From assembly GCA_009733575.1 (NCBI GenBank), contig ML769449.1:1-64000 (forward strand): a stretch of 64,000 bases of DNA, read 5' to 3'. Shown in pieces: positions 53,276 through 63,945 of the stretch; the stretch's first letter is position 1, and each line of letters begins with the position of its first letter. Source of the DNA: Gymnopus androsaceus JB14. Its lineage: Eukaryota > Basidiomycota > Agaricomycetes > Agaricales > Omphalotaceae. The notes beneath the pieces are model-generated. The model worked only from the letters and a program-made list of their open reading frames with translations, searched no databases and was not told the DNA's origin. A program made the translations under genes and the position numbers.

Positions 53276-54541
53276 ATGCACATATCATGGTCATCTCTGT
53301 GCACATTGGCGCTGATTGCAAGTCGCGTACCAATGCTGGCTGGCCTAGGGATCCCTGGTCAGCTCGAATCCAGAGGCGTAACAACAGGAAAAATTAAACC
53401 AAAAGTATTCATCCTTGATATGGTGTGTGCACGACCAATCTCTCAGATTCGTCAACTTCTCACTTGAATTTGCGCTAGTTCGATAGCGAAGCAAATACTT
53501 GGTATAACATCCCAGAATTCAACCTCCTTGCAAAAAACATCACAGTGCCCGGATTCTCCCCTCTCTTCCCAGACGCTCACTGTACGGAGGATGGTGATAT
53601 TTGCCAAGTTGTCACAGGGGAGGCCGAGATAAATGCAGCAAGTACTGTGTCGGCGCTGGTCCATTCATCAGTGTTTGACCTAACTACCACTTATTGGCTT
53701 ATTGCTGGAATCGCGGGGATCAACCCGAAGGTCTCCACAATAGGCTCCGTTACTTTTGCTCGATATGCAGTCCAAGTCGCGCTCCAGTACGAGATTGACG
53801 CGCGCGAAAAACCTGCTGACTTTCCGACTGGATATATCCCGCAGGGCTCCTTTACTCCCGAGCAATATCCTGGAGAACTGTACGGTACGGAGGTCTTTGA
53901 ACTTAACACTGCTCTACGATCATTGGCTGTAAAATTTGCCAAAGCTGCGGTGCTGGATGATAACAAAGCGGCGCAAGAGGCTCGTGCCCTCTACGGAAAT
54001 GATTCCGCTTTCGTAGCGGCTACGTTATCTCCTAGTGTTGTGGAATGTGACACCGCGACGTCCGATAATTTTTGGATTGGTGATCTCTTAGGGGAGGCGT
54101 TTGAAAATACAACGACTCTCTTTACAAACGGAACCGGTGTCTACTGCACAACCCAACAGGAAGATAATGCCACGCTTGAGTCTCTCCTGCGAGGGAACTT
54201 GGCTGGCCTCATAGATTTCTCCAGAATCATCCTTATGCGCACTGCGTCAGACTTTGACCGACCATACAGTGGACAGACAGCTATAGCGGCTTTGTTTGAA
54301 GCAGACCCAGGATTTAATTCCTCCATTCTCAACATACGTCTTGCGGGTGTGAAAGTAATTGAGGGGATTATAAAGGAGTGGAACCCAACATTCGAGACAG
54401 GTATAAAGGCTGGAAACTACATTGGTGACATTTTTGGTTCTCTGGGGGGGAACCCGATTTTGGTCCTGGTAATATGTTCGGTGGTAAGCCAGCCACGACA
54501 AACTTGTCTAGGAGGAAAAGCCGGATGAAACGACGAGCGTA
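53276..54541 (+). CDS. Purine nucleoside permease (NUP family)
   Basis: Exon 1 (53276-53422) has a hydrophobic leader (WSSLCTLALIASRVPMLAGL) and PKVFILDM. A 56-nt intron (53423-53478, GTGTGT...TAG) is followed by FDSEANTWYNIPEFNLLAKN. The NUP blocks then follow in order: ITVPGFSPLFPDAHC, TGEAEINAAST, WLIAGIAGINPKVSTIGSVT, FARYAVQVALQYEIDARE, YGTEVFELN, CDTATSDNFW, YCTTQQEDNATLESLLRG, RIILMRTASDFDRP and NYIGDIFGSLGG. NUP proteins mediate uptake of purine nucleosides in yeasts. In a G7 run at 54444-54450 the frame slips: the expected PDFGPGNMFGGKP lies one frame over and ends at 54541, whereas the continuous frame stops at 54528. This may be a real one-base loss or a sequencing error. Confidence 0.9.
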
Positions 54542-54742
54542 GTTTATCCGAGTCGATGATTCTACTACTTGATACGTTATTCAACCACGATCGTGTTATC
54601 TTCTGTATACTTGATAGTCACCTCATCTTTATCATAGTTCAGTCACCGACTCAGCGATCACTGAAATTTTTCTGAAAGCTCACTGATTATGCAAGCAGAT
54701 TCCATGGACTTTTGAATTTTGTATTGTATCATAAAGGACATA

Positions 54743-55307
54743 CTGTACGCTTTCGAATTTAAGTTCAGTAACGCGTCACGCGTGGTCCTGAACTGGAGAG
54801 ATTTGTATCTTCGTAACGCGTAACATATAGGTCTGAACTGGGTTTTTTCGGAAGCTGAAAATTACACTAATTTGAGCTATTTTTTTGCAATTTTTCACTT
54901 CTTTTGGAATCCGAAAGACTTTTTTGGTAGATTTAAGTGTATGAGGAGCTACTTTCGGCCATAGAACAGGCTTCAAAGGGTCTCGCGCAAGAAGAACCAT
55001 TTTTGGAAGTGAAAACTTTTTCGGAAGACAACAATTGCACGTGGAAGAAGCTTTGCAGAAGACTCCGAGCGGATGAAACTTTTGGGTCAGTTCAGACGTA
55101 AGTACATGTAAGGTGGCGTTGCGCCTGGACTCAGGAGGAGCGCCTTTTCTGTGAACTGGGCACTCATAGTACTATTTTGGCGGCCGGCTATGCCGGCTGA
55201 ACTGAGTTCATGTTCATAACGCCATCTGCTGGCTGTTGAACTATGAACTGAATGAAGGTAAGGCGTAACGCGTAACATTAAGTGAACTTAAATTCGAAAG
55301 TGTACAG
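54743..55307. mobile_element. TA-flanked MITE with CTGTAC ends
   Basis: 565 bp with inverted ends CTGTACGCTTTCGAATTTAA and TTAAATTCGAAAGTGTACAG, flanked by TA (54741-54742 and 55308-55309). The next inner blocks (AACGCGT) also pair. No ORF; mariner-type mobilisation is inferred from the TA. Confidence 0.9.
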
Positions 55308-55309
55308 TA

Positions 55310-56472
55310 TTACGCCAGAATATATCTGAAACTGTAAAAATGTAGCAAAATTTGTGCTCTGATGTCACGTCTGGAATGGAAGCCACCTTTTCAAAAATTT
55401 CTCTAAATACATCATACCACTTCAGGTAGTCTATTTTTTAAGTATCGGCCGCTTGGGCACTTGTGTCTTATTACTAATCTTACATAATCTTGGTGCCCTG
55501 CCGAAACCATACCAGTGTCTTTGTTTCGATGTTCAACATGCATTTAAGTTGTTTTATGGTTTCCTGGCCTACACCGGTGTAATATTGCCTTATGAATGCC
55601 TAACACTCCAAAATCTTCACTTTCCCTTGAAATAATGGCTGAAATTAACCAAAAATTAACACTAAGTACTCACTCTCTTCTGATAGCAAACTTGCATGAA
55701 TTTATTCAGATTAAGCCCTTGACTTAAGAAAGTCATCTAAGAACTGAAATTCATTGCATTTATGCTTTCGCAATGCAGCAGATTGGAGGAATACGGTGTT
55801 TTGGCAGCGTTCCGAGTTGGACCGAGTCGGATCGGAGGAGATTACATCAGATATCGGCGTCTAAATACAAGTGCCCAAATGATCCGCCTTAGGTGACAGA
55901 CTCTCTACACATCGTTATGATCGTGTAGTTGTCTGTTTATAAGAGACTACACTTCAGGTGACCCTTTTGAATGGGTGGCTACCAAATTACCGTGGATTTT
56001 GAAACTCCGCTACCTCATCGCTACCTTAGCCTTACCAAGTTAACTTATTCAACTTATTTACCTCATTACCTTATTCTACCTTGCATGTTTCCCAGTCTGT
56101 GACAACCTCTAAAACACCAGAATTGACTGGAAGTGTTTAATTTTAGTCATATAAGGCTTCATTGGCATGGCAATAAGTAGCCAATAAATTATTCATAACT
56201 CATAGATCTTGTCTCAACAACAATGCACAATTAGCCAGCAATTAGTATGACCAGCAACTATAAATGTATTGGAAGCTAGCCTATAGCCTAATATACACAA
56301 TCACAGACATCCCCAACTCAGATCTAAGGGAAGGGAGGGTCTTGTGCACAGCAATCAGTCAAAAAGTCGTCGAAAATGATGCTTTTAGGAAGGTAGTTCC
56401 CACGCGCCACATTTTACTATGTTTTCCCTCATTCATGAAACATCTGCTTTTGCTGTTTGCTGGTTATCATGC
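55310..56472. other. No gene recognised; contains a shared repeat
   Basis: 55975-56090 repeats the 45327-45390 block (GTGGCTACCAAATTACC and TTAGCCTTACCAAGTTAACT). Around 55815 short CGAGTTGGACCGAGTCGGA words occur. No coding region is supported. Confidence 0.4.
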
Positions 56473-56511
56473 ATCAGCAAAACCTGTATTTTCACTTAAG
56501 GTCTCCAGAGT

Positions 56512-58440
56512 AGAGGTGAGCACGAATATTTACTTACAAAATCAACTATTTATACTCGGATAAATACTCGAGTATCTTCAGTTATAAACACTCGAGTAAC
56601 GAATATACACAAATACAAGTATTTCGGGACAAATACTCGAATATACTCGTTACCCGGAAAAGTAACCGGAATTTTTTGTGCTGGGCTGGCCAGCAAAAAT
56701 TCCGGTTACTTTTCTGGGTAGCCAGTATTCATTGAAAAAGTTATATTCAAGAAAAAATATAATTGACTTATGTACTTAGCTGTTTACATACATTTATGGA
56801 TAAATAAACTTAGTATAAGTTTTGGAACATTGTTTGGATAGGTATATACATGTATGGTTAGGTAAATATAACAAAATCCATATGGCTTAGTGGTTGTAAG
56901 TGGTTGTCGGCGCCGACTCTGGAAGGAAGGAAGGAAGGTTTTATTACATGGCATGGTCCAAGTGCTGAACGCCGGATCGTCCGGAGATTATCCCAGTGCG
57001 GCATTAGCACTTTCGTCTCCGGGACACCTGGAGAAAAACAACGACGAGCTCACAGCTGCCTCAATATGGAGACACTGCTGTAGATCGTTGTCCCACCACA
57101 GGTGCCAAACTACTTGAAACATACATAAGCTCTACATACATACTATATACCTGGGATTGTAAGTATCATTAGTATTAAAAGTCTCGATGCCCACCACAAC
57201 AACGAGCCAAGCTCAAATGTGTTCAAGTATTGTAGTTCAAGTGCCATAACTATAGTATGCACTTGTGACTTGCCGCCGCACACCAAATGAAAGTGTAAGC
57301 TCGGCGACTGGTTCCAGAGAACTCATAACCAACGGCGAATGTTTGATTTGGCTCTTCCGAGCATGGCCAGGAGGCCATTTAGTCTAAAGAAAAGAAAGAA
57401 AAAAAAGCTGGAACCTGATTATCGACCATGCACCCTTGTGACTTGGCTCTTTCGAGCACGTCTGCAATGCAGAAATCGGAGTCAAGTGGGCCAGCGGGCC
57501 ATTTATACCAAGGTGAAATTTTTGGAAAATCATCAAGCTCATCATTGAAAACGACGCCAGCAAGACAAATCCAACAAAAAAATGTTCCGGAACCTAGAAT
57601 TCGAGGAGACAGTAACCTTGAGAACTTCTTTCCGAAGTTTACAAGGATCCAATAGTAGGATAGGATTGGATTCGTCAACAAAACTCGGATGACCTTTGGA
57701 GAATGGCACCCCATGACAGCGTCAAAATCTTAGCCCAGCTGTAGAGTTCACCTCCTCTGGGACTTATACAAGTGGTGAAAATGTCAATGGCATATATATA
57801 TTGGTACACGGAGAGTGGTTCCTTCTACAATCTAGTAGATACAATGCACAATCCTTGGGTTCACCAATCTTGACTGTAGCCCTGGCAAAAATGCCTCTGG
57901 TAGAGTGGAGGGTACTCACTGTGATGTTTCAACAGTTTCAGCGATATAGATCAAGACTATCCCACCAATGGAAGACCCAATTGTTATGAAGCCCACAGCC
58001 GTCCCTCGCTTCCGTGTGAACCAATGTGGGATAATGCTGATAGCGGGTCCGACAATCATGCCGCAAGCGAACCCGAGAACGATTCCTTGATTAAGGTCAG
58101 GCCTTCCGACGATAGCTAACCAGCTGAGTTCAATTCCCGGCCATGCCAAAATTGTATATATGTATTGTAGCCATTTTGATACATATTGAGTACTAATAGT
58201 GAACTTATAAGTACTGTTAAGTTGTTATTTCTATGCCCAAGTTGAGTATTAGCTATCTACAAGTATTCGTGAATATTCGCAATTAAATGACCACAAATAT
58301 TTGTGGTTCTGAAACAGATATTTCCACTCGAGTAAACATTCGTGTCACAAATATATTCGTCAAAAAATTTACTCTATTCACAAATAACGAATACCAAATA
58401 TCCATGAATATTTGCAAATATTCGCTATTCGTGCCATCAA
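56512..58440. mobile_element. hAT-like element carrying an MFS gene fragment
   Basis: Left end TAGAGGTGAGCACGAATATT; the right end reads TTGATGGCACGAATA on the other strand. Flanks CTCCAGAG (56504-56511) and GTCCAGAG (58441-58448) match in 7 of 8 bases, as expected of an 8-bp duplication. Internally there is a strong hairpin at about 56650-56720 (CCCGGAAAAGTAACCGGAAT and partner) and a transporter gene fragment at 57916-58149. No transposase. Confidence 0.75.
57916..58149 (-). pseudogene. MFS transporter fragment
   Basis: The minus-strand frame LNQGIVLGFACGMIVGPAIS, then IIPHWFTRKRGTAVGFITIG and SSIGGIV matches the loop and helices around the RxxR motif of fungal monocarboxylate-type MFS transporters. 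Only about 60 residues are related; both sides lose similarity, and no start or remaining helices are found in the element. It is therefore a gene piece, most simply one captured by the surrounding hAT-like element. Confidence 0.75.
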
Positions 58441-58768
58441 GTCCAGAGAGCTCCAGAGCTCCCTGGAATTGATACCCTTGCTCCAGAGACACTCCACATG
58501 TATTGGCAAAAATACGGGTTTCGCTGATATATAGACAATTATGTGAATACATTGACACATCTTGACACATACAACCAATTACTCTGAGTAAGCACTTTAA
58601 ACCCAGCCACCCAAAGTAAACTAAATCGGGCAAGCCGACAGTGTCATGATCAACTTTACTCAATATAGTAAATCTACTCAAGCTGACCAGTATTATGTCA
58701 TCGGGAAGGCCAATTGGAATGCGAAATGAACCTGGACATTTGGCGGGTGGTGCAAGGGAAGGTGCTGG

Positions 58769-58949
58769 CACATGGGATTTAGAAAATAACTCACTGAGCA
58801 AATTTCCGCACTGAAATATTTTGATAAGCCACAGATGGCAAATCGCAAATCACGTGATAATTCTCACGCTCAATTGCAGCTTATCGGAAGTCACGTGAAA
58901 ATTTCAGTGCAGAAATCTGCTCAGCTAATTTTTTTCTAAATCCCATGTG
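58769..58949. mobile_element. Palindromic MITE
   Basis: 181 bp with ends CACATGGGATTTAGAAAA and TCTAAATCCCATGTG, inner arms GCACTGAAAT and ATTTCAGTGC, and a CACGTGA core on each side. No clear duplication at the flanks. Confidence 0.8.
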
Positions 58950-59811
58950 AAGGCCTTCAAGGGTCAAGAGCACTACTAATCACAATAAAAGTGAGTGATT
59001 AGTGCGTCTGGCATGCAGAAATCTATGCTTATAGAGTCTACTCAGTGAACTTGTGGAGCAGTACACTTCATGGGGATCCAGGTGCTGCTGTTGGTGGATC
59101 CAAAATTGCACCAATCTTTGATACTATTTTATATTTATCATCTCTTGCTATTTCTAACATCCTGCATAGACAAGCAGGCATCAAAGCAAAAGGAAAAGGA
59201 AAAGGAGACTGCAGCTGGGACTACCAAATCAACATATCAAAGCAATGAAAATCCTGATCTTTTGTGATCATAGAAAATTGCTCTGATTATTTCCAATTCT
59301 CAATTTGTTTTTTACAGAAAGGGCACAACAAAATCTGAGAAACAAATTTCCTTTTTCTTTCCTCCATGACTTTAAGGAACAGCGGAGTACAGTACAGACT
59401 CTCAGCAGATAAACTTTGATGCTGTTCTTGAAGACATTGTTGAGCAAGTTGAGCAGCCTGGTGAGGAAGCAGAAAATGAGGAAAATACCTGACTCAAGGA
59501 TGGAGTTGTGAATTTCATTTGTCCAATGTAAAGGACAGAGTTGATCAAGCCTTAAAGAGCAAGACTAGGCCTTCCTGCTATGTTTCAGGAGGATTTTTCA
59601 TAAGACCCTCCTCACTTTATTTTGCATTTAAATAGGCCAGATTGGCAAACAGACTGGAAACACTGCTAGCATATTTGCCTTCAGTTTTTCTCTGGCTTCC
59701 ATTTGAACTGGGGAAGAAGATACAGTCCTCTGCACCAATCACAATTGTTCTAAGAAAGGCCAAAAAATGTCACCCAAAGGTTGGAACATAACACCTATTG
59801 CTAGAAGAGTT
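58950..59811. other. No gene recognised
   Basis: Small frames (59045-59248 and 59070-59267 plus) without motifs. Otherwise unremarkable. Confidence 0.35.
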
Positions 59812-59940
59812 CATCAGCAAAACCTGGGTGTTTGCTACATCAATCCACAGCAACCCACAGAACTCACAGCAACTCACAGTTCTGTACAGTTGTCAGTGCT
59901 GTGGCTTCTGTGAGTTGCTGTGAGATGCTGTAGGTGTCAA
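59812..59940. mobile_element. Foldback element with CATCAGC end, right end truncated
   Basis: Left end CATCAGCAAAACCTGGGTG and interior CACAGCAACTCACAG words resemble the copy at 15303. The right arm decays after TTGCTGTGAGATGCTGTAG, so the terminal CTGATG is not found. Confidence 0.65.
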
Positions 59941-60099
59941 CGGACATGACAGCTGTCATTGGATGATCAGGGTCCTTTGGGCCCTATAAAATCAGCATGT
60001 TGCTGCGTCACATCAACTTTGCATTCAACTTCTTCCCCTGCATTAAAGCTCACCTTATTAGAGTTTTGTACCTAAACAGGAAGTAGCAGCAACAGGACT

Positions 60100-60413
60100 T
60101 AGTGGTACAATCACACAGATTGATGAGGGACAACAGTGGTATTACAGGGTATGGTACCTAGGCTTATATACAGTCCTATGTACAAATGATATATCAGGCA
60201 GGTAGCTACTGCATGAATACTTGTGGCTACTGTCCATACAGTAAAGTGGGTACTGCAAGATAGTAAGTGGATATGGTGAGAGACTATGTGGAGTCTGCGA
60301 GACAATAACAGTGGAGTGCATGGGATGGTGATACAAACAAGTGAATACTACAAGAAAGTGTTCCATGTATAGTTCAATAAGATAAGATATATTTACCTTT
60401 GATATTCCAACAC
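60100..60413 (-). repeat. 3' LTR of the second copia relic
   Basis: Read on the minus strand, AAGGGGAG (a polypurine tract, 60414-60421) is followed by TGTTGGAATATC, an LTR start like the TGTTGGAAAG of the copia at 19253-33002. The far end of the LTR near 60100 is not resolved. Confidence 0.6.
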
Positions 60414-60429
60414 TCCCCTTCAAACATTT

Positions 60430-62245
60430 GCTAATCCCATGGATGCTGCAAAGTGTTTGGCTTTCATTGAAGGTAAGGCTTGGTGAAGATGTCTGCTGTC
60501 ATGTTTCTGGTAGGGCAGTAAGTAAGATGAATTTTACCTTCCTCAATGACATAGCAGATGAAGTGGTATCAGATATCAATGTGTTTGGTCCTGGCATGAA
60601 AACAATCATCCTTTGATGCAATGGTGGACTGATTGTCTGACATGATCAGTGTTCTCATTAAGCCCTAAGTCTTAACTTAACTTAAGACTTAATATACCCT
60701 TAAGCCTAACCCTTAGCTTGAATCAGTAAAAGTCCTAAGTCTTAATTAAGGGCGCTTAGCAAAATTCACGTGATAACTCAGTAGGCGCAGGGGCGTCAAA
60801 ATCTCTGAAAATCTTTACAAGCTGACTTTGGCTGACTTTGGAAAAATATAGAATGAATAATACAAAAAAAACTCGGAAAATTGGACAAAGAATCATTGCC
60901 ACTTTCTGATTTTTTTTGGACGTGATGCATGATAAGAAATTGGTTGAAACAGCACATTATTTGGATGGGGCACTCAATAAAAGTGAGTTTGAGAGCTCTG
61001 GGGTAATTACATGGAGTAGTATAGATCTTTTGGTGGTACTGTAATGCCTGAAGTGGTAATTTTTTGTAATTTTTTGCACCCTTAATTAACCCTTAAATAA
61101 CACCCTTAAATTGCCCTTAATAAGGTTTAAGACCTTAGGATCAAAAAATTCCCTTAATAACCCCTTAGGTGAAAACACTGGACATGATAGGGATTGCATG
61201 AGTAATGGGACCAAAGATTTCCAATAAAAGATCTCTGAGCCAGATTGCTTCCTTTGCTGCATGGGTCAAAGGGATATACTCAGCTTCCGTGGTAGATAAA
61301 GAAATGGTATCCTGTTGTTTCGACAACCGAGATACTGCTCCGCCATTCAACATAAAAACATACCCGGAAATAGCATGTCAGTCCTCTTGGGACATACCAT
61401 CCGCATCTGTGTAGCCTTGGACTGTTTCATGGTTGCTTGTACTGAGCCAAAAGTCTCGAGTGTATTTGAGATAGGCATAGACACAGTGTACACCATTCCA
61501 ATGAGTGATGCCAGGGTTTTGTGAAAAGCAAGCAAGGATAGAGACTGCATACATGATGTCAGGTCTTGTAGCAACGGATAAGTACTGGAGTGCACCAACG
61601 GCCTCTCTGTATGGTTTGTTGCACATAAAAGCAATATCCTCAACCATTTTGGGTGACTGGTCTTTGGTGAGGTGGATGTGGGGATCAAATGGAATAGAGA
61701 GTTGCTTTATATCTGAGAATCCATAGCGAGAGAGTATGGCATCAATGTATGACCACTGGGATAAGTGAATTGTCCTGTTATGGAGAGATCTCCAGATCTC
61801 AATCCCAAGTAGCCAATGGATTTCTCTGGAATCAACAACTTCAATTGTTGTCCCAATATCTTTCTTCAATTTCTCCATGATGGCCAGTGTTTTTGTAACC
61901 AATATCATGTCATCAACATGTATGAAATGATGGTGAAGGGATTAGTGCAATAGAAAACAGCATGATCAAAATCAGACTGTTCAAACCCCAGTTGGGTCAT
62001 GATTTCCCTGAATCACATGTACCATTGTTGACCAGCTTGTTTAAGTCCGTAAAGTGCGAGTTTAAGCGGTAAAGTTTGACCTGGTTTTACCCCTATATCA
62101 ATGCCTGGAGGTGCCTTTATAAAAATGCTTTTGTTGTTGTCCAATTTCCCGTAAAGGTAATCAGATTTTACATCCATCTGGTGAATAATCATGCTCTTCT
62201 CAGCTCACCTGAGGCAGTAATCCTATTATAATACAGCCCAATAAC
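60430..62245 (-). pseudogene. Second Ty1/copia relic: RT and RNase H
   Basis: Read from right to left: IIHQMDVKSDYLYGKLDNNK with the first RT Asp (about 62125-62190), PLKLALYGLKQAGQQWYM (about 62020-62080), MILVTKTLAIMEKLKKDIG (61908 down), IHWLLGIEI, KPYREAVGALQYLSVATRPD, HWNGVHCVYAYLKYTRDF, GYTDADGMSQED (RNase H Asp), and LSTTEAEYIPLTHAAKEA. A hAT-type MITE (60647-61180) intervenes. Then DNQSTIASKDDCFHARTKHI and CPTRNMTADIFTKPYL reach the polypurine tract. Stops and frameshifts are present. Integrase and gag are absent. Confidence 0.88.
60647..61180. mobile_element. hAT-type MITE, TSD GACATGAT
   Basis: 534 bp with inverted ends CAGTGTTCTCATTAAG and CTTAGGTGAAAACACTG (imperfect), flanked by the perfect 8-bp duplication GACATGAT (60639-60646 and 61181-61188). 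Subterminal regions are rich in CTTAAG-type words. It splits the copia RNase H after ITHAIPIMS; removing it restores MSDNQST. Confidence 0.95.
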
Positions 62246-62247
62246 TA

Positions 62248-62478
62248 CTCGTGGCCACGGAAAGTGACAGGCCAGCAGTTGTCAGCCTCATATTTTCAAT
62301 ACCCTCTCATCAGTGCTACAGCTAACCCATGCACTCCAAACTTTTTTTGGAGGCAATCTACCTTGATATAATATTGCTATCAACTCAAAATTCTGTGTAT
62401 CCTCTCTTAGAATTCAAGACAGTATCAACAACCTGGTGTGTGACAAATCCCCAGCCTGTCACTTTCTGTGGCCACGAG
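62248..62478. mobile_element. TA-flanked MITE with CTCGTGGCCAC ends
   Basis: 231 bp with inverted ends CTCGTGGCCACGGAAAGTGA and TCACTTTCTGTGGCCACGAG, flanked by TA (62246-62247 and 62479-62480). No ORF. Confidence 0.85.
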
Positions 62479-62554
62479 TATTCTCCCTGCTAAAATAGCA
62501 GAGATAGACATATTGTAATATGCCCAATAGTGCTGCAGCCCACCAGGGCCAGTT

Positions 62555-62690
62555 TAAGGTTAGGGTTGATTAGGGTTAGGTTAGGGTTAGGTTAGGGCTG
62601 GTTAGGGTTAGGCTAGGGGTTAGGTATTAGGGTAAGGGTTGAGGATATATATAGGGGTCCGGGGGCTTGCCCCTGGGTTAGGGTTAGGTA
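62555..62690. repeat. Interstitial telomere-like TTAGGG repeats
   Basis: GGTTAGGGTTAGG-type words repeat irregularly, mixed with GGCTGG and GTAAGG variants, over about 135 bp. All units have the same orientation. Variation and position inside unique sequence mean it is interstitial. Confidence 0.75.
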
Positions 62691-63415
62691 GGCACAGCAA
62701 AGATTACATAATCAAAAAAGTATCCATTTTTACCACAGTCCCTTGTTCACTAGATATGGAAACCATCAATATGGACTGACTAGCTGAGATTACAATACAA
62801 GTTATCAGGCTGTATTACAATACATCTATGATAACTTATTGGGATTTATTATAACGAAATTACTGAACCAGCTGTTTCCCATTTCAATGGTAATGCCTTG
62901 GGAGGTGTAAAATAAGGCTACATCATCCAACATAGCATTATCAATGTCACCTGTATATGGTGATGTTGAAATATTCAAGACAATATTTGTCTCATCACAT
63001 CTGGTAATGGATGCATAAAGTCCCGGAGTTGTGAACAACTCTGCTGTTTGTAAGGTAAAGCAATGCTGCTTCACCTTGTGAGTACCCGCTGCTGTAACTG
63101 GGGCATGGTTACTTACTAGTAACCATCCCCATACATTACAGGTGAGGGTATGATCATCATGATCATACAGTACTTTACGCCATTAGTACATTGGTTGGGG
63201 TACATCTGGATGTCCTGTACCCAATCCTCTGGTGAATCATGTTTTGAGGGATTTTTAATCCCATGTACTTGAGATGTAGCACTTCAGGCTGCCCCAATTT
63301 ATATCTTGCTAGATAGTCTAAAGTGTAACAATCCAGTATCTAATATGATCAAAATCCACAGGAAATCCAGGGGCCCTGCCTGGAATCCATATGCCCCTCC
63401 TGGAATCCATACGCC
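62691..63415. other. No gene supported; one 82-codon ORF
   Basis: A minus-strand frame at 62826-63074 (containing GLYASITRCDETNIVLNI) has unbiased composition but no family I recognise. It could be a small exon. The rest is AT-rich, with a ~20-bp palindromic ATGATCATCATGATCAT near 63150. Confidence 0.35.
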
Positions 63416-63945
63416 CCTCCTGGATTCCATGCATGTTGCATGGATTCCATGTACTAGTAAATATAGTAGTGTATGGAATCCATGCACTAGGAAATATAGC
63501 AGTGTATGGATTCCATGCACTAGTAAATGTAGTAGCGCATGGATTCCATGCACTAGTAAATGTAGTAGCACATTGATTCCACGCACTAGTAAATATAGTA
63601 GCAAATGGATCCATGCACTAGTAAATATAGTAGCGTACAAATTCCATGTACTAATAAATATAGTAGTGTATGAAATCCATGCACTAGTAAATATAGTAGT
63701 GTATGGATTCCATGCACTAGTAAATATAGTAGCCAATGGATCCATGCACTAGTAAATATAGTAGCATACAGATTCCATGTACTAGTAAATATAGTAGTGT
63801 ATGAAATCCATGCACTAGGAAATATAGTAGTGTATGGATTCCATGCACTAGTAAATGTAGTAGCGCATGGATTCCATGCACTAGTAAATATAGTAGCATA
63901 TGGATTCCATACACACTGCATGGATTCCATGCATGTCGCATTAGT
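63416..63945. repeat. 33-bp minisatellite, about 16 copies
   Basis: The unit ATTCCATGCACTAGTAAATA followed by TAGTAGTGTATGG is 33 bp long. Because 33 is a multiple of three, open frames of about 148 codons run on both strands with 11-residue repeats; they are artefacts of the array. Variant units (TACTAGTAAATG, AGGAAATA) are interspersed. Confidence 0.9.

Larger units (their letters stand above)
56473..58530. mobile_element. Foldback element split by a hAT-like insertion
   Basis: The left arm (56473-56511, CATCAGCAAAACCTGTATTT...) and the right arm (58441 to about 58530, ending ATACGGGTTTCGCTGAT) belong to one foldback element of the 51710 type. The shared GAGCTCC-type words and CCAGGGAGCTCTGGAGC-like blocks show this. 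The middle is the hAT-like element 56512-58440. Confidence 0.8.

Noticed and set aside
57339..57714. Overlapping ORFs beside the MFS fragment as further transporter exons
   Set aside because: Their translations show no hydrophobic helices in the expected order and no MFS motif.
62555..62690. True chromosome end
   Set aside because: Unique and repeat sequence continues for more than 1 kb beyond it, and the units are irregular.
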